From Brevibacterium ihuae (GTDB lineage Bacteria; Actinomycetota; Actinomycetes; Actinomycetales; Brevibacteriaceae), in NCBI RefSeq assembly GCF_900184225.1, contig NZ_FXWZ01000003.1, forward strand, positions 636,872 through 700,871: 64,000 nt of DNA, in the 5' to 3' direction. The notes beneath the pieces are model-generated. The model saw only the letters and a list, made by a program, of their open reading frames with translations. It did not search any database and had not been told where the DNA came from. Both the position numbers and the translations under genes were made by a program. Within the stretch, counting starts at the first letter, position 1; the number at the start of each line of letters is the position of its first letter. This document shows, one piece after another, positions 1-10,091 of this stretch.

Positions 1-679
1 TGATCATGTAGGCGCCGAGGACGATCGGATCGATCGAGTTCTCCGGCTGGGAGCCGTGCGCCTGCTGTCCGTGGACGATGACCTCGAGGGAGTCCGCCAT
101 CGCCATCGCGGTGCCGGGAGTGATGTTCACCGTGCCCGCGACGCCGGGCCACACGTGCTGGCCGTAGATCGCCTCGGGCCGCGGGACCCGGTCCCAGAAC
201 CCGTCGTCGAGCATCGCGGCGGCGCCCGCGCTCGTCTCCTCACCGGGCTGGAAGATCATGATCGCGGTACCGTTCCACCGGTCGCGGTGCTCGGTGAGCA
301 GCTTCGCGGCGCCGAGCGCGGAGGTGATGTGGGTGTCGTGCCCGCAGCCGTGCATGACCGGGGTCGAGGTGCCGTCGGGCAGGGTCCCCGTGGCCTCGGA
401 GGAGTACGGCAGACCGGTCTGCTCCTCGATCGGCAGGCCGTCGGTGTCGGCGCGGAAGGCGACGACCGGGCCGTCGCCGTTCTCGATGACCGCGACGACC
501 CCGGTGCCGCCGCAGCGGAACGGCTCGAGACCGTACCCGCGCAGGCGCTCCTCGATGGTCTCCGCGGTCCGGTGCTCCTGCATCGAGAGCTCCGGGTGCC
601 GGTGGAAGTGCTCGTAGAGCTCGATGAGCGCCGGGAGCTCGGCGTCGAGCGCGGTGCGGAATGCGGGGTCGAGAGTCAT
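1..679 (-). CDS. M20D family amidohydrolase (hippurate/N-acyl-amino-acid hydrolase type), 3' end outside window
   Basis: Metal-dependent cytoplasmic amidohydrolase that splits N-acylated amino acids or similar amides. Only the first ~226 residues are inside the window; family members run to about 390-440. Reading from the ATG (complement 677-679) I see FHRHPELS near residue 25, FRADTDGLPI, the metal-site motif VMHGCGHDTH and QPGEE with the catalytic Glu, all in the order typical of M20D peptidases. An AGGAGA ribosome site lies 5 nt before the ATG. The next gene upstream on the same strand ends 48 bp away, so the two may be co-transcribed. The exact substrate cannot be told from sequence. Confidence 0.9.
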   Translation of the reverse strand, partial: MTLDPAFRTALDAELPALIELYEHFHRHPELSMQEHRTAETIEERLRGYGLEPFRCGGTGVVAVIENGDGPVVAFRADTDGLPIEEQTGLPYSSEATGTLPDGTSTPVMHGCGHDTHITSALGAAKLLTEHRDRWNGTAIMIFQPGEETSAGAAAMLDDGFWDRVPRPEAIYGQHVWPGVAGTVNITPGTAMAMADSLEVIVHGQQAHGSQPENSIDPIVLGAYMI

Positions 680-727
680 GAGGTCTCCTGTTCGTCGACG
701 GTCGGTTGCAGCGGCCCGGCGGCGGTC

Positions 728-1600
728 TCAGACGGTGATCGTGCCCTTGAGGCAGACGGTGCCCTCGGGGTTGACCGCGCCGACCTCGTACGTGCCCTCG
801 CCGGTCTCGCGACCGACGTAGGCGACCGGGGTGTTGTCGAAGATCGGGCTGCGCGCCTGGAATGCGAAGGTCCTGAGCTCGACGCCGGGATGGTTGCGCA
901 TGAAGGCGTCGACCATGAGCGTCGCCGACAGCGGGCCGTGGACGACGAGGCCCGGGTAGCCCTCCTCGTTGAGGCAGTAGTCGCGGTCGTAGTGGATCCG
1001 GTGGGCGTTGAAGGTCAGCGCGGAGTACCGGAAGAGCTGCGTCTCGGTGGGCCGGACGACGTAGGAGTAGTCCCAGTCCGAGGTGTCGGCGGGCTCGAGC
1101 GCGGCCCGCTCGGCGGCGGACTGCTCGGGGGCGCGCTGAGCCGGGGCTGCCGGGCGGTAGACGATCGACTGCACGTCGGTCACCGCGAGCGCGTCATCGG
1201 CGTAGACCTCGTGGTCGACGGTGAGGAAGACGAGATCACCGGAGCGGCCGGACTTGTGGACGACGTCCTTGATGGTCTGCACCTCGCGCAGCCGAGCGCC
1301 GACGGGGATCCGCTGGTGGAAGGTGACGTCGGAACCGGCCCACATGCGGCGCGGGAACGGCACCGGAGGGAGGAAGCCGCCCTTGTGCGGGTGGCCGTCG
1401 GCGGCGAGCTCGTGCTGCGGCGCATCCGGGGTGAAGTGGAGCCAAAACCCCACCGGGAGGAGCTTGCCGTCCCACGGATCCGAATCGTAGTCGAGGGTGG
1501 CGCGCAGCCCGGCGGTCTTGGCCGGGGTGGCCAAGTCCTCGACGGTCTGCGAGCGGCCGATCCACTCCTGCAGATGTGCGATATCGATGGTCTCGCTCAT
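728..1600 (-). CDS. MaoC-like/FAS1-type hydratase (mesaconyl-C4-CoA hydratase or HTD2-like)
   Basis: A 290-residue double-hotdog protein. The N-terminal half is the FAS1-like dehydratase domain and the C-terminal half holds the MaoC hydratase signature: FNAHRIHYDRDYC followed by EGYPGLVVHGPL (about residues 195-220), with the catalytic Asp/His pair present. Relatives hydrate mesaconyl-C4-CoA or dehydrate 3-hydroxyacyl thioesters in the cytosol. It starts at an ATG preceded by AAGGAG. It lies upstream of the M20D gene in the same orientation with a 48-bp gap. Whether it works in acyl-CoA catabolism or lipid synthesis is not decided by its neighbours. Confidence 0.85.
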   Translation of the reverse strand: MSETIDIAHLQEWIGRSQTVEDLATPAKTAGLRATLDYDSDPWDGKLLPVGFWLHFTPDAPQHELAADGHPHKGGFLPPVPFPRRMWAGSDVTFHQRIPVGARLREVQTIKDVVHKSGRSGDLVFLTVDHEVYADDALAVTDVQSIVYRPAAPAQRAPEQSAAERAALEPADTSDWDYSYVVRPTETQLFRYSALTFNAHRIHYDRDYCLNEEGYPGLVVHGPLSATLMVDAFMRNHPGVELRTFAFQARSPIFDNTPVAYVGRETGEGTYEVGAVNPEGTVCLKGTITV

Positions 1601-1801
1601 GGTGGGCTCCTTCGCGATGCGGGTGGCTGCCGACTGCGCCTTCCACCCTACTCAGCGACCCGGGCGCTGTGCAGACCCGTCCATCGGCGGAGACGGACGG
1701 CGCGACCGGAGCGATTCACAACCAATCTTGATGAAGCGTCCCTAGGGTGGATGGAGAGGAGTCGGCCATGAGGGTCGGTTCGCTGACGAAGGGAGTCGTA
1801 C

Positions 1802-1975
1802 ATGGGACTCGGTGACAAGATCTCCAACAAGGCCGACGAGATGGCAGGCAAGACCAAGGCCGGAGTCGGCGACGCTTCCAACGATCAGTCGCTCAAGAAC
1901 GAGGGCCACGCCCAGCAGTCGGGCGCGAACCTCAAGCAGGCCGGCGAGAAGGTCAAGGACGCCTTCAAGAAGTAA
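1802..1975 (+). CDS. CsbD-family small stress protein
   Basis: A 57-residue hydrophilic protein beginning MGLGDKISNKADEMAGK and rich in Lys, Gly, Ala and Asp. This is the composition and length of CsbD (PF05532) proteins, which are general-stress (often SigB-type) proteins of unknown mechanism. AGGGAG precedes the ATG by 6 nt. A TAGGGT -10-like box lies at 1743-1748, leaving a ~50-nt leader. A strong hairpin follows the stop codon within 20 bp, so the gene is probably monocistronic. Confidence 0.85.
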   Translation: MGLGDKISNKADEMAGKTKAGVGDASNDQSLKNEGHAQQSGANLKQAGEKVKDAFKK

Positions 1976-1991
1976 GGCCCGCTGAGCGGAT

Positions 1992-2027
1992 CGGGACCCC
2001 GCCACCTGTTGAGGTGGCGGGGTCCCG
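1992..2027 (+). terminator. Rho-independent-like hairpin after csbD-type gene
   Basis: A perfect 15-bp stem: 1992-2006 pairs with 2013-2027 around a 6-nt loop (TGTTGA). There is no U tract, as is common for actinobacterial terminators. It starts 16 bp after the CsbD stop codon. Confidence 0.8.
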
Positions 2028-2104
2028 TGCTGTCCGGGTGGACCCGGTAGGCTGATGGCCCCGCGGCGGCACCGGCCGGCGCATGACGAGGCGAGGGGTG
2101 GGGA

Positions 2105-2470
2105 GTGCGGGCATCCGGCGGGACGTGGTCCCTGCGCATCTGGTTCGCCGTCGCCTTCGTCGTCCATCTCATCGCGCTCTACTCCCCCGGCAGCGGGGAA
2201 CCGGGATCGATCCCCGGGATCGACAAGCTCGGGCACTTCGGGATGTTCGCCGCGCTCATCACCCCGCTCCTGCTCCTCGGCAGCCCGCCGGGGTGGACGC
2301 TGCTCCTCGCCGCGCTCTACGGCGGGGTGAGCGAGGCGATCCAAGCGTTCGCGATCCCCCACCGCACCGGTGAGTTCGGCGACTGGGTCGCCGACCTGCT
2401 CGGCGTCGCGCTCGCCTGGGCGATCTGGCGAGCCACCCCGGTCGAGGAGCCCGGCGACCGCCGGATGTGA
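2105..2470 (+). CDS. VanZ-family membrane protein
   Basis: A 121-residue integral membrane protein with about four hydrophobic segments. The family hallmarks are visible: the IDKLGHFGMFAAL helix near residues 39-51, and the C-terminal part EAIQAF..RTGEFGDWVADLLGVALA, where the conserved D-W-x-x-D-x-x-G motif sits. VanZ proteins are small membrane proteins first linked to teicoplanin resistance; most are of unknown function. The GTG start at 2105 has a GGGGTGGGGAG-type purine tract in front. A TAGGCT box at 2048-2053 is a possible promoter. The gene stands alone. Confidence 0.8.
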   Translation: MRASGGTWSLRIWFAVAFVVHLIALYSPGSGEPGSIPGIDKLGHFGMFAALITPLLLLGSPPGWTLLLAALYGGVSEAIQAFAIPHRTGEFGDWVADLLGVALAWAIWRATPVEEPGDRRM

Positions 2471-2631
2471 ACTCCGTGCGTATTCGCCGGTTCGTGAGAT
2501 CCCGGCGTCCCGACCGCGCTCCGCACTGTAGCGTGGTCCACATCGTCGCCTGAACGTACGTGGATCGGTGAGCACCACGCTTCTCCTCTGAATCCGGGCA
2601 GTCCCATGCACCGACGTCTCGAGGATCCGCC

Positions 2632-3786
2632 ATGAAACCGACCACGGTCAGCTCTGCGCTCCCCGCCGCGAGCGCCACGACCTCCGCCACCGCCGTCGAC
2701 ACCCCTGCGGCGGCATCACCGCGGCACCGCCCGCCCGGCACCCGCGCCCGCGCGGCGACGAGCGACTTCGCCGCTCTCAAGCGCCTCGTGCTCGACGCCG
2801 GTCTCATGGAGAAGACCCCCGTCTTCTACTGGGTCATGACGAGCGTGCTCCTCGCGGCTCTCGGCGGCTGCGTGGCCGGCTTCATGCTGCTCGGCGACTC
2901 GTGGTTCCAACTCCTCATCGCCGCCGCATTCGGCATCGTCTTCACGCAGCTGTCGTTCCTCGGACACGAAGCGGTGCACAAGCAGATCTTCACCTCGCAC
3001 CGGGTGAGCGACTGGTACGGCCTCATCACCGGCGATCTCATCGTCGGCCTGTCGATCGGCTGGTGGACGCAGAAGCACAACCGCCATCACGCGAACCCGA
3101 ACACCACGGGCAAGGACCCGGACATCTACGACCCCGTGGTCGCCTTCACCCCGGAGCAGGCGCAGGCCCGCACCGGACTCGCCCGCGAGTTCACCAAGCG
3201 CCAGGGCTACCTGTTCTTCCCGCTCCTGCTCCTCGAGGGCCTCAACCTCTACCGCGACGCGATCCTCACCGTCCTCACGCGCCGGAAGCTCAAGAACCGC
3301 ACCGCGGAGATCGTGCTCCTGAGCATCCGCCTCATCGCGGTGCCGGCGCTCGTGCTCTGGCACCTGCCGCTCGGCATGGCGTTCGCATTCCTCGGCGTGC
3401 AGGTCGCGGTCTGGGGCTTCTACATGGGCGCGTCCTTCGCCCCGAACCACAAGGGCATGCCGCAGCTCGAGAACCGCTCGACGCTCAACTTCCTGCTCCG
3501 TCAGGTGACGACCTCGCGCAACATCGTGGGGAACACCTTCAACACCTATCTCATGGGCGGGCTCAACTATCAGATCGAGCACCACCTGTTCCCGAGCATG
3601 CCGCGCCCACACCTGAAGAAGGCGCAGCGGATCGTCCGCGAGTTCTGCGCCGAGCGGGACATCCGCTACACCGAGGTCACCCTCGTCCAGTCCTACGGAG
3701 CCGTGGTGGACTACCTCAACCGGGTGGGCATCCGGGCCCGCGACCCGTTCGAGTGCCCGATGGCGGGCACCGGCCGCGCGGTCTGA
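2632..3786 (+). CDS. Membrane fatty acid desaturase (acyl-CoA/acyl-lipid type)
   Basis: A 384-residue di-iron membrane desaturase that introduces a double bond into acyl chains. The three histidine boxes are complete: H112-E-A-V-H near residue 112, HNRHH at 149-153, and QIEHH at 315-319. Hydrophobic segments lie between boxes as in the DesA3/linoleoyl-CoA desaturase group. The first ~55 residues are Ala/Thr/Pro/Arg-rich and probably disordered. A TAGCGT box at 2529-2534 may be the -10, leaving a ~90-nt leader. The Shine-Dalgarno is weak (GAGGATCCGCC-ATG). No electron-donor gene lies next to it. The 33-bp gap to the next, convergent gene holds no obvious hairpin. Confidence 0.9.
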   Translation: MKPTTVSSALPAASATTSATAVDTPAAASPRHRPPGTRARAATSDFAALKRLVLDAGLMEKTPVFYWVMTSVLLAALGGCVAGFMLLGDSWFQLLIAAAFGIVFTQLSFLGHEAVHKQIFTSHRVSDWYGLITGDLIVGLSIGWWTQKHNRHHANPNTTGKDPDIYDPVVAFTPEQAQARTGLAREFTKRQGYLFFPLLLLEGLNLYRDAILTVLTRRKLKNRTAEIVLLSIRLIAVPALVLWHLPLGMAFAFLGVQVAVWGFYMGASFAPNHKGMPQLENRSTLNFLLRQVTTSRNIVGNTFNTYLMGGLNYQIEHHLFPSMPRPHLKKAQRIVREFCAERDIRYTEVTLVQSYGAVVDYLNRVGIRARDPFECPMAGTGRAV

Positions 3787-3819
3787 GCGCGCACCGGGCC
3801 GCAGTCGACCGGGGTGGGC

Positions 3820-6222
<2,403 letters not shown>

Positions 6223-6236
6223 TCCGCGTCCCGCAT

Positions 6237-6280
6237 GCCCGAGGGGCGGCGCTCCGTGATCGGAGTGCCGCCCCTCGGGC
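6237..6280. terminator. Bidirectional terminator between convergent genes
   Basis: A 20-bp stem with one G-U pair (6237-6256 with 6261-6280) around the tetraloop TGAT. It starts 14 bp after the nitronate monooxygenase stop and can serve the convergent MBL gene too. Confidence 0.8.
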
Positions 6281-6345
6281 ATTCGTCGCCGCAGCTCCCG
6301 GGTCGGCCCCCTTCCGGAATACCGGACCGGGCGCCGGGGCCGCTC

Positions 6346-7419
6346 TCAGCCGCGGAGCTCGACCTCGGTCGGCGGCTCCGGTGCAGCGTCGGTGCCCACC
6401 GGCAGGCCGAGGTAGTACATGTGCGCGGCGGTCTCGGCGAGCGCGGCGAAGAGGTTGAAGTTCTGCAGGCCCTCGAAGCCTCGCGCCCAGTGGAGGCCCT
6501 GCGCGATCGAGTAGACGGAGTGGTCCTCGGTCTCCTCCCAGCGCACCCGGATCTCGGCGAGGCGCTCGTCGTGGTGGAGGGCGATCTCCTCCGCCCGGAT
6601 CTGCAGGCCGCGGAACCGGAAGCCGTGGGCGGGCAGCACGGTGACCGACTCCGCGAGCTGGGACATCCGACGCAGCGACTCGAGGTAGTCGGCGAGGCTG
6701 TGGGTGATCGACGGCGCGTCGAGCCCGATGTTCGGGGTGATCGTCGGCAGCACATGGTCGCCGGAGAAGAAGACGCCGGCCGCGTCGTCGTGGAACGCCG
6801 AATGACCGTAGGTGTGGCCCGGCGTCCACATCGACTGCACCGTCCGCCCGGAGATCGGCAGCATGTCATGGTCGCCGAGGACGATGATCTTCTGCGGCCA
6901 GTCGGGGACCTGGAACGCGTCCGCCCGGCGTCGTCCCTCGAGGTGGGAGATCTCCCCCCAGCGCTCCTCGGGCACCCCGTAGATCTCGGCGATCGAGGCG
7001 CGGCCGTGCGCGCCGGTCACCGCGCCCTTCTCGCGGCGGCGGAAGGTGTCGAGCGTGGCGATGTCGTGGGAGTGGAGCGCGAGCCACATGTCGGGGTTCT
7101 GCGCGAAGAGCGCGGGCACGAGCCCGAGGTGATCGCGGTGGTAGTGCGAGACCGCGATCCCCGTGATGTCGGTGACGGCGAACCCGGCACCGGCCAGCCC
7201 CTCGGTGAGTGCGGCGAGCTGCGCCTTCCCGTCCCACCCCGGGTCGATCAGGGCGACGCCGCTGTCCTCGGCGATCGCATAGCAGTAGGTATAGACGAGC
7301 GGGTTGTCCGGAATCGGCACCGGGATCGCCCAGACGCCCTCGGACACCTCCTGGACCGGCGGGAGCACGCGGTCCTGCCAGGCCTGTCGCTGCTCGGTGC
7401 TGAGGGATTCGATCTTCAT
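6346..7419 (-). CDS. MBL-fold metallo-hydrolase
   Basis: A 357-residue metallo-beta-lactamase-fold hydrolase. The zinc motif H-x-H-x-D-H reads H92-Y-H-R-D-H97. Further metal ligands appear in TPGHTYGHS and in the FFSGDHVLP segment. A ~100-residue C-terminal part after PAHGFRFRG is typical of the MBL proteins linked to thioester or lactone hydrolysis. Start ATG 7419 (MKIESLSTEQ) has GAAAGG 9 nt upstream. Upstream, 7450-7470 contains GAAC-AAAC-GTTC, a possible but weak TetR-like operator. No partner gene shares the operon, so the substrate is unknown. Confidence 0.85.
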   Translation of the reverse strand: MKIESLSTEQRQAWQDRVLPPVQEVSEGVWAIPVPIPDNPLVYTYCYAIAEDSGVALIDPGWDGKAQLAALTEGLAGAGFAVTDITGIAVSHYHRDHLGLVPALFAQNPDMWLALHSHDIATLDTFRRREKGAVTGAHGRASIAEIYGVPEERWGEISHLEGRRRADAFQVPDWPQKIIVLGDHDMLPISGRTVQSMWTPGHTYGHSAFHDDAAGVFFSGDHVLPTITPNIGLDAPSITHSLADYLESLRRMSQLAESVTVLPAHGFRFRGLQIRAEEIALHHDERLAEIRVRWEETEDHSVYSIAQGLHWARGFEGLQNFNLFAALAETAAHMYYLGLPVGTDAAPEPPTEVELRG

Positions 7420-7588
7420 CGATCGCGCCTTTCGTCTCGGCGGGCTTGAAACCCTTGAACAAACGTTCGTCAACACATCAAGGTAGCACTTCCCGCCGGC
7501 GATCCCGGTGCGCTCCCCCGCTCCCGGGGAATAGCGGCCTCTCAGAGACCGTTGCGAGAGTAACTGGTCTTTCGAAAGGAGCCCTGTC

Positions 7589-8206
7589 ATGAAGCGCACT
7601 CTCTCGCGCCCCGCACTCACCCTCGCGGCATCCACCCTCGGCCTGGGACTCGTCCTGTCCGGATGCGGGGCCGGCGGTGACACGCCCGAGGACGTCGAGG
7701 GCCAGACCGGCGATCCCAACGCCGACTCGGCCACGAGCGCGGCCGCCGACGACCGCCCGACCACGTCGACCGACCGCCCCACCGATGAGCAGAGCGCCGC
7801 CGGCGGCCAGGGCATCAGCAACATCGACGCCGTCGAGACCGCGATCGCCACCGCCGAGGGCGAGGGCGGCGTCGCCACGTCCATCGACTCCGACGACGAC
7901 GGCACCTGGGACGTCACCGCGATCGACGGCGAGACGAAGTTCGAGTACACGATCTCCGCCGACGGCTCCACCGTCGAGAAGACGGAGGAGGAGAAGGCCG
8001 ACGCCGACGACCAGGAGGAGGTCGGCGCGGCCGACATCTCCCTGCTCGAGGCGATCAACGCGGTGGGCGAATCGCACCAGGGTGAGCTCGACGACGCCGA
8101 GCTCGACAAGGATCGGGACACCGTGCGCTACGAGATCTCACTCCAGGGCGAGGACAAGGACTACCACGTCGATGCGGCCTCCGGCGAGGTCACCGAGGAG
8201 CAGTGA
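7589..8206 (+). CDS. PepSY-domain lipoprotein
   Basis: A 205-residue secreted lipoprotein. The signal peptide is followed by the lipobox L-S-G-C (Cys ~residue 30), so it should be lipidated and held on the outer face of the membrane. After a Thr/Asp/Ala-rich linker, two PepSY-like repeats follow, around residues 80-130 and 140-200; each has the I-x-A-I-x-x-A start and an acidic second half. PepSY domains are thought to inhibit proteases or sense the envelope. GAAAGGAG precedes the ATG. The protein is strongly acidic, so a role in cation binding is possible. A hairpin terminator follows at 8250-8288. Confidence 0.75.
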   Translation: MKRTLSRPALTLAASTLGLGLVLSGCGAGGDTPEDVEGQTGDPNADSATSAAADDRPTTSTDRPTDEQSAAGGQGISNIDAVETAIATAEGEGGVATSIDSDDDGTWDVTAIDGETKFEYTISADGSTVEKTEEEKADADDQEEVGAADISLLEAINAVGESHQGELDDAELDKDRDTVRYEISLQGEDKDYHVDAASGEVTEEQ

Positions 8207-8249
8207 CCCGCTGAACTGGTCGGGAAGTGACGCCCTGACGTCGGCAGAG

Positions 8250-8288
8250 CCCCTTCGACCTACAAGGACACTTGTCGGGTCGAGGGGG
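8250..8288 (+). terminator. Hairpin terminator after PepSY lipoprotein gene
   Basis: Outer stem 8250-8260 with 8278-8288 (11 pairs, one G-U), inner stem ACAAG/CTTGT (8262-8266 with 8271-8275), loop GACA. It ends GGGGGTTCTC, exactly like the next terminator at 8807-8847. Confidence 0.7.
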
Positions 8289-8369
8289 TTCTCCATGCGC
8301 CGCCGGAGGAGTACCGTCGAAGAGGACGGTCGGCGACAGCCGGCTCACAGCCGTTGAAAGGAGAGCCTC

Positions 8370-8777
8370 ATGTCCGATGTGACCACCATGCTCGAGACCC
8401 ACCCGAACGACTCCTCGGGAGTCGATCGCGCAGTTCTCGCCGAATGCATCGCGGCGTGCTTCGCGTGCGCCCAGACGTGCACCGCATGTGCCGACGCATG
8501 TCTCGCCGAGGACATGGTCGCCGACATGCGCGGCTGCATCACCACGGACCTGAACTGTGCCGACATCTGCCGGACCACCGGCGCCGTCCTCACCCGACGG
8601 ACCGCGGCCGATCCGGCCGTGACGCGGGCACTGCTCGAGGCCTGCCGCACCGCCTGCCGATCCTGCGCGGACGACTGTGAGCAGCACGCCGAGATGCACG
8701 AGCACTGCCGGGTCTGCGCAGAGGCCTGCCGCCGGTGCGAGAAGGCCTGCACCGCCCTCCTCGACGCCCTCGGCTGA
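8370..8777 (+). CDS. Cys-rich four-helix-bundle copper-binding protein (DUF326/Csp-like)
   Basis: A 135-residue protein with 18 cysteines spaced on helix faces (ECIAACFACAQTC, CRTACRSCADDC, HCRVCAEACRRC). This pattern is that of the four-helix-bundle copper storage proteins (Csp; DUF326), which line the bundle core with thiolates and bind many Cu(I) ions. There is no signal peptide, so it is cytosolic, as for Csp3. Such genes are often called ferredoxin, but no CxxCxxC..CP cluster motif is present. AAAGGAGAG precedes the ATG. Hairpins on both sides suggest it is transcribed alone. No copper exporter or CsoR lies nearby. Confidence 0.85.
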   Translation: MSDVTTMLETHPNDSSGVDRAVLAECIAACFACAQTCTACADACLAEDMVADMRGCITTDLNCADICRTTGAVLTRRTAADPAVTRALLEACRTACRSCADDCEQHAEMHEHCRVCAEACRRCEKACTALLDALG

Positions 8778-8806
8778 CACTCGGCACACCTGCCGACCCC
8801 GCTCCG

Positions 8807-8847
8807 AACCCTCTGACGCATACGCCTCTCCGGCGCGTCAGGGGGTT
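8807..8847 (+). terminator. Hairpin terminator after csp-like gene
   Basis: A stem of 8807-8819 with 8835-8847, ending GGGGGTT, around a 15-nt loop. It matches the preceding terminator in its 3' flank. Confidence 0.7.
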
Positions 8848-8875
8848 CTCTGTGCCGTCTCTCAACGCGGACGCC

Positions 8876-8881
8876 TAGGAT
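8876..8881 (+). promoter_or_regulatory. -10 box for the LCP gene
   Basis: TAGGAT just after the csp terminator. It puts the transcript start near 8888 and so rules out the only upstream in-frame ATG (8677), which lies inside csp. Confidence 0.45.
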
Positions 8882-8919
8882 TCAAGGACATTCGCCGCCG
8901 ACCGCGCCCAAGGAGACCC

Positions 8920-9984
8920 GCGACCGAACCGCGCAGCACCTCGGACTTCGACAGCATCTTCGCCGACGACGATGCCGACTTCCGGGAGCCCCGGGAGCCG
9001 CGACGGCCCCGGAGGAAGCGGACCGGGCGGAAGATCCTCGTCGGCGCGGTCGTCCTCGTCCTCCTCGCCGTGCTCGGGATCGGCGGGTACGCCTTCTACC
9101 TCGCGAACCAGTTCGACCGCGGCACCGAGGACGTGAGCGATGACGAGGCGTTCGGGGGCGAGCGCCCGGAGACCTCGGGCGCCGGCACGAACATCCTGCT
9201 CCTCGGCTCCGACTCCCGCGACGAGGAGGTCGACCTCGCCGATGCGCGCGGCAACCGGAGCGACACGATCATGGTCATGCACATCCCGGAGGACCGGTCC
9301 GGCGTGCAGCTCATGTCGATCCCCCGTGACATCTGGGTCGACATCGAAGGCCACGGCGAGGCGAAGATCAACGCGGCGATGTCGTTCGGCGGGCTGGCCC
9401 TCGCCACCTCGACGGTGAGCGACTTCATCGGCGCGCCGATCCACCACGTCGCGATCATCGACTTCGAGGGATTCCAGGCGCTCACCGATTCGCTCGGCGG
9501 GGTCGACGTCGTGTCCGAGCAGGCGTTCGAGCTCGACGGGCACGCGTTCCAGGAGGGCGTCAACCACCTCGACGGCGAGCAGGCCCTCGCCTTCGTCCGG
9601 GCGCGCAAGAACTTCGCCGACGGGGACCTCCAGCGCAATCGCAACCAGCAGGCGTTCCTCGCCGGAGTGATGGACGAGCTCATCAGCCGCGACACCCTGA
9701 GCAATCCGACCCGCATCGCGGGGATCGTCCGCGACTTCTCCCCGTACATGACCGTCGACTCCGGTCTCGACTCCCGCCGGATCGGATCGCTCGCCTACCA
9801 GCTGCGCGACGTCCGGCAGGACGACATCGTCTTCTTCTCCGCACCGATCGGCGGGCTCGGCACGTCCTCGGACGGACAGTCCTACCTGAGCGTGGACGAG
9901 GCGGAGCTCGAGGAGGTCCGGTCCGCCTTCGCCGACGACACCGTGGGCGCCTACGCCGCGCAGGCGGAGACCCAGCACCTCTGA
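8920..9984 (+). CDS. LytR-CpsA-Psr (LCP) family wall-polymer ligase; no canonical start codon
   Basis: LCP enzymes attach teichoic acid, arabinogalactan or other undecaprenyl-linked glycans to peptidoglycan outside the membrane. The protein has an Arg/Asp-rich cytosolic tail, one membrane helix (~residues 47-69) and the LCP domain with LLLGSDSRD, the basic/acidic core RSDTIMVMHI, SIPRDIWVDI and the FVRARK..DGDLQRNRNQQ signature. Oddity: in frame there is no ATG, GTG or TTG between 8677 and the membrane helix. AAGGAG (8910-8915) is followed by GCG at 8920, where MTEPRSTSDF-type starts would be expected; one T-to-C change from GTG would explain it. A leaderless ATT at 8890 is the alternative. 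The domain call is firm, the start is not. Confidence 0.8.
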   Translation, partial: ATEPRSTSDFDSIFADDDADFREPREPRRPRRKRTGRKILVGAVVLVLLAVLGIGGYAFYLANQFDRGTEDVSDDEAFGGERPETSGAGTNILLLGSDSRDEEVDLADARGNRSDTIMVMHIPEDRSGVQLMSIPRDIWVDIEGHGEAKINAAMSFGGLALATSTVSDFIGAPIHHVAIIDFEGFQALTDSLGGVDVVSEQAFELDGHAFQEGVNHLDGEQALAFVRARKNFADGDLQRNRNQQAFLAGVMDELISRDTLSNPTRIAGIVRDFSPYMTVDSGLDSRRIGSLAYQLRDVRQDDIVFFSAPIGGLGTSSDGQSYLSVDEAELEEVRSAFADDTVGAYAAQAETQHL

Positions 9985-10091
9985 CACGGCGCCGACAGAC
10001 GTGACCGAGGCCTCCCCTCCTCGCCCCGGTCCCCGACCGCGCGCGCACCTATACTCGGTGTCGTCCGGGTCCCCTGAAGGAGAGGTGGCGT

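Noticed and set aside
56-1771. A 571-codon open frame on the plus strand
   Set aside because: It lies opposite the M20D and MaoC-like genes, which carry clear motifs on the minus strand. High GC leaves the antisense frame free of stops.
7450-7470. TetR or KstR-type operator (GAAC-AAAC-GTTC) before the MBL gene
   Set aside because: The arms are 4 bp and the spacing does not fit the KstR consensus; no regulator gene is adjacent.
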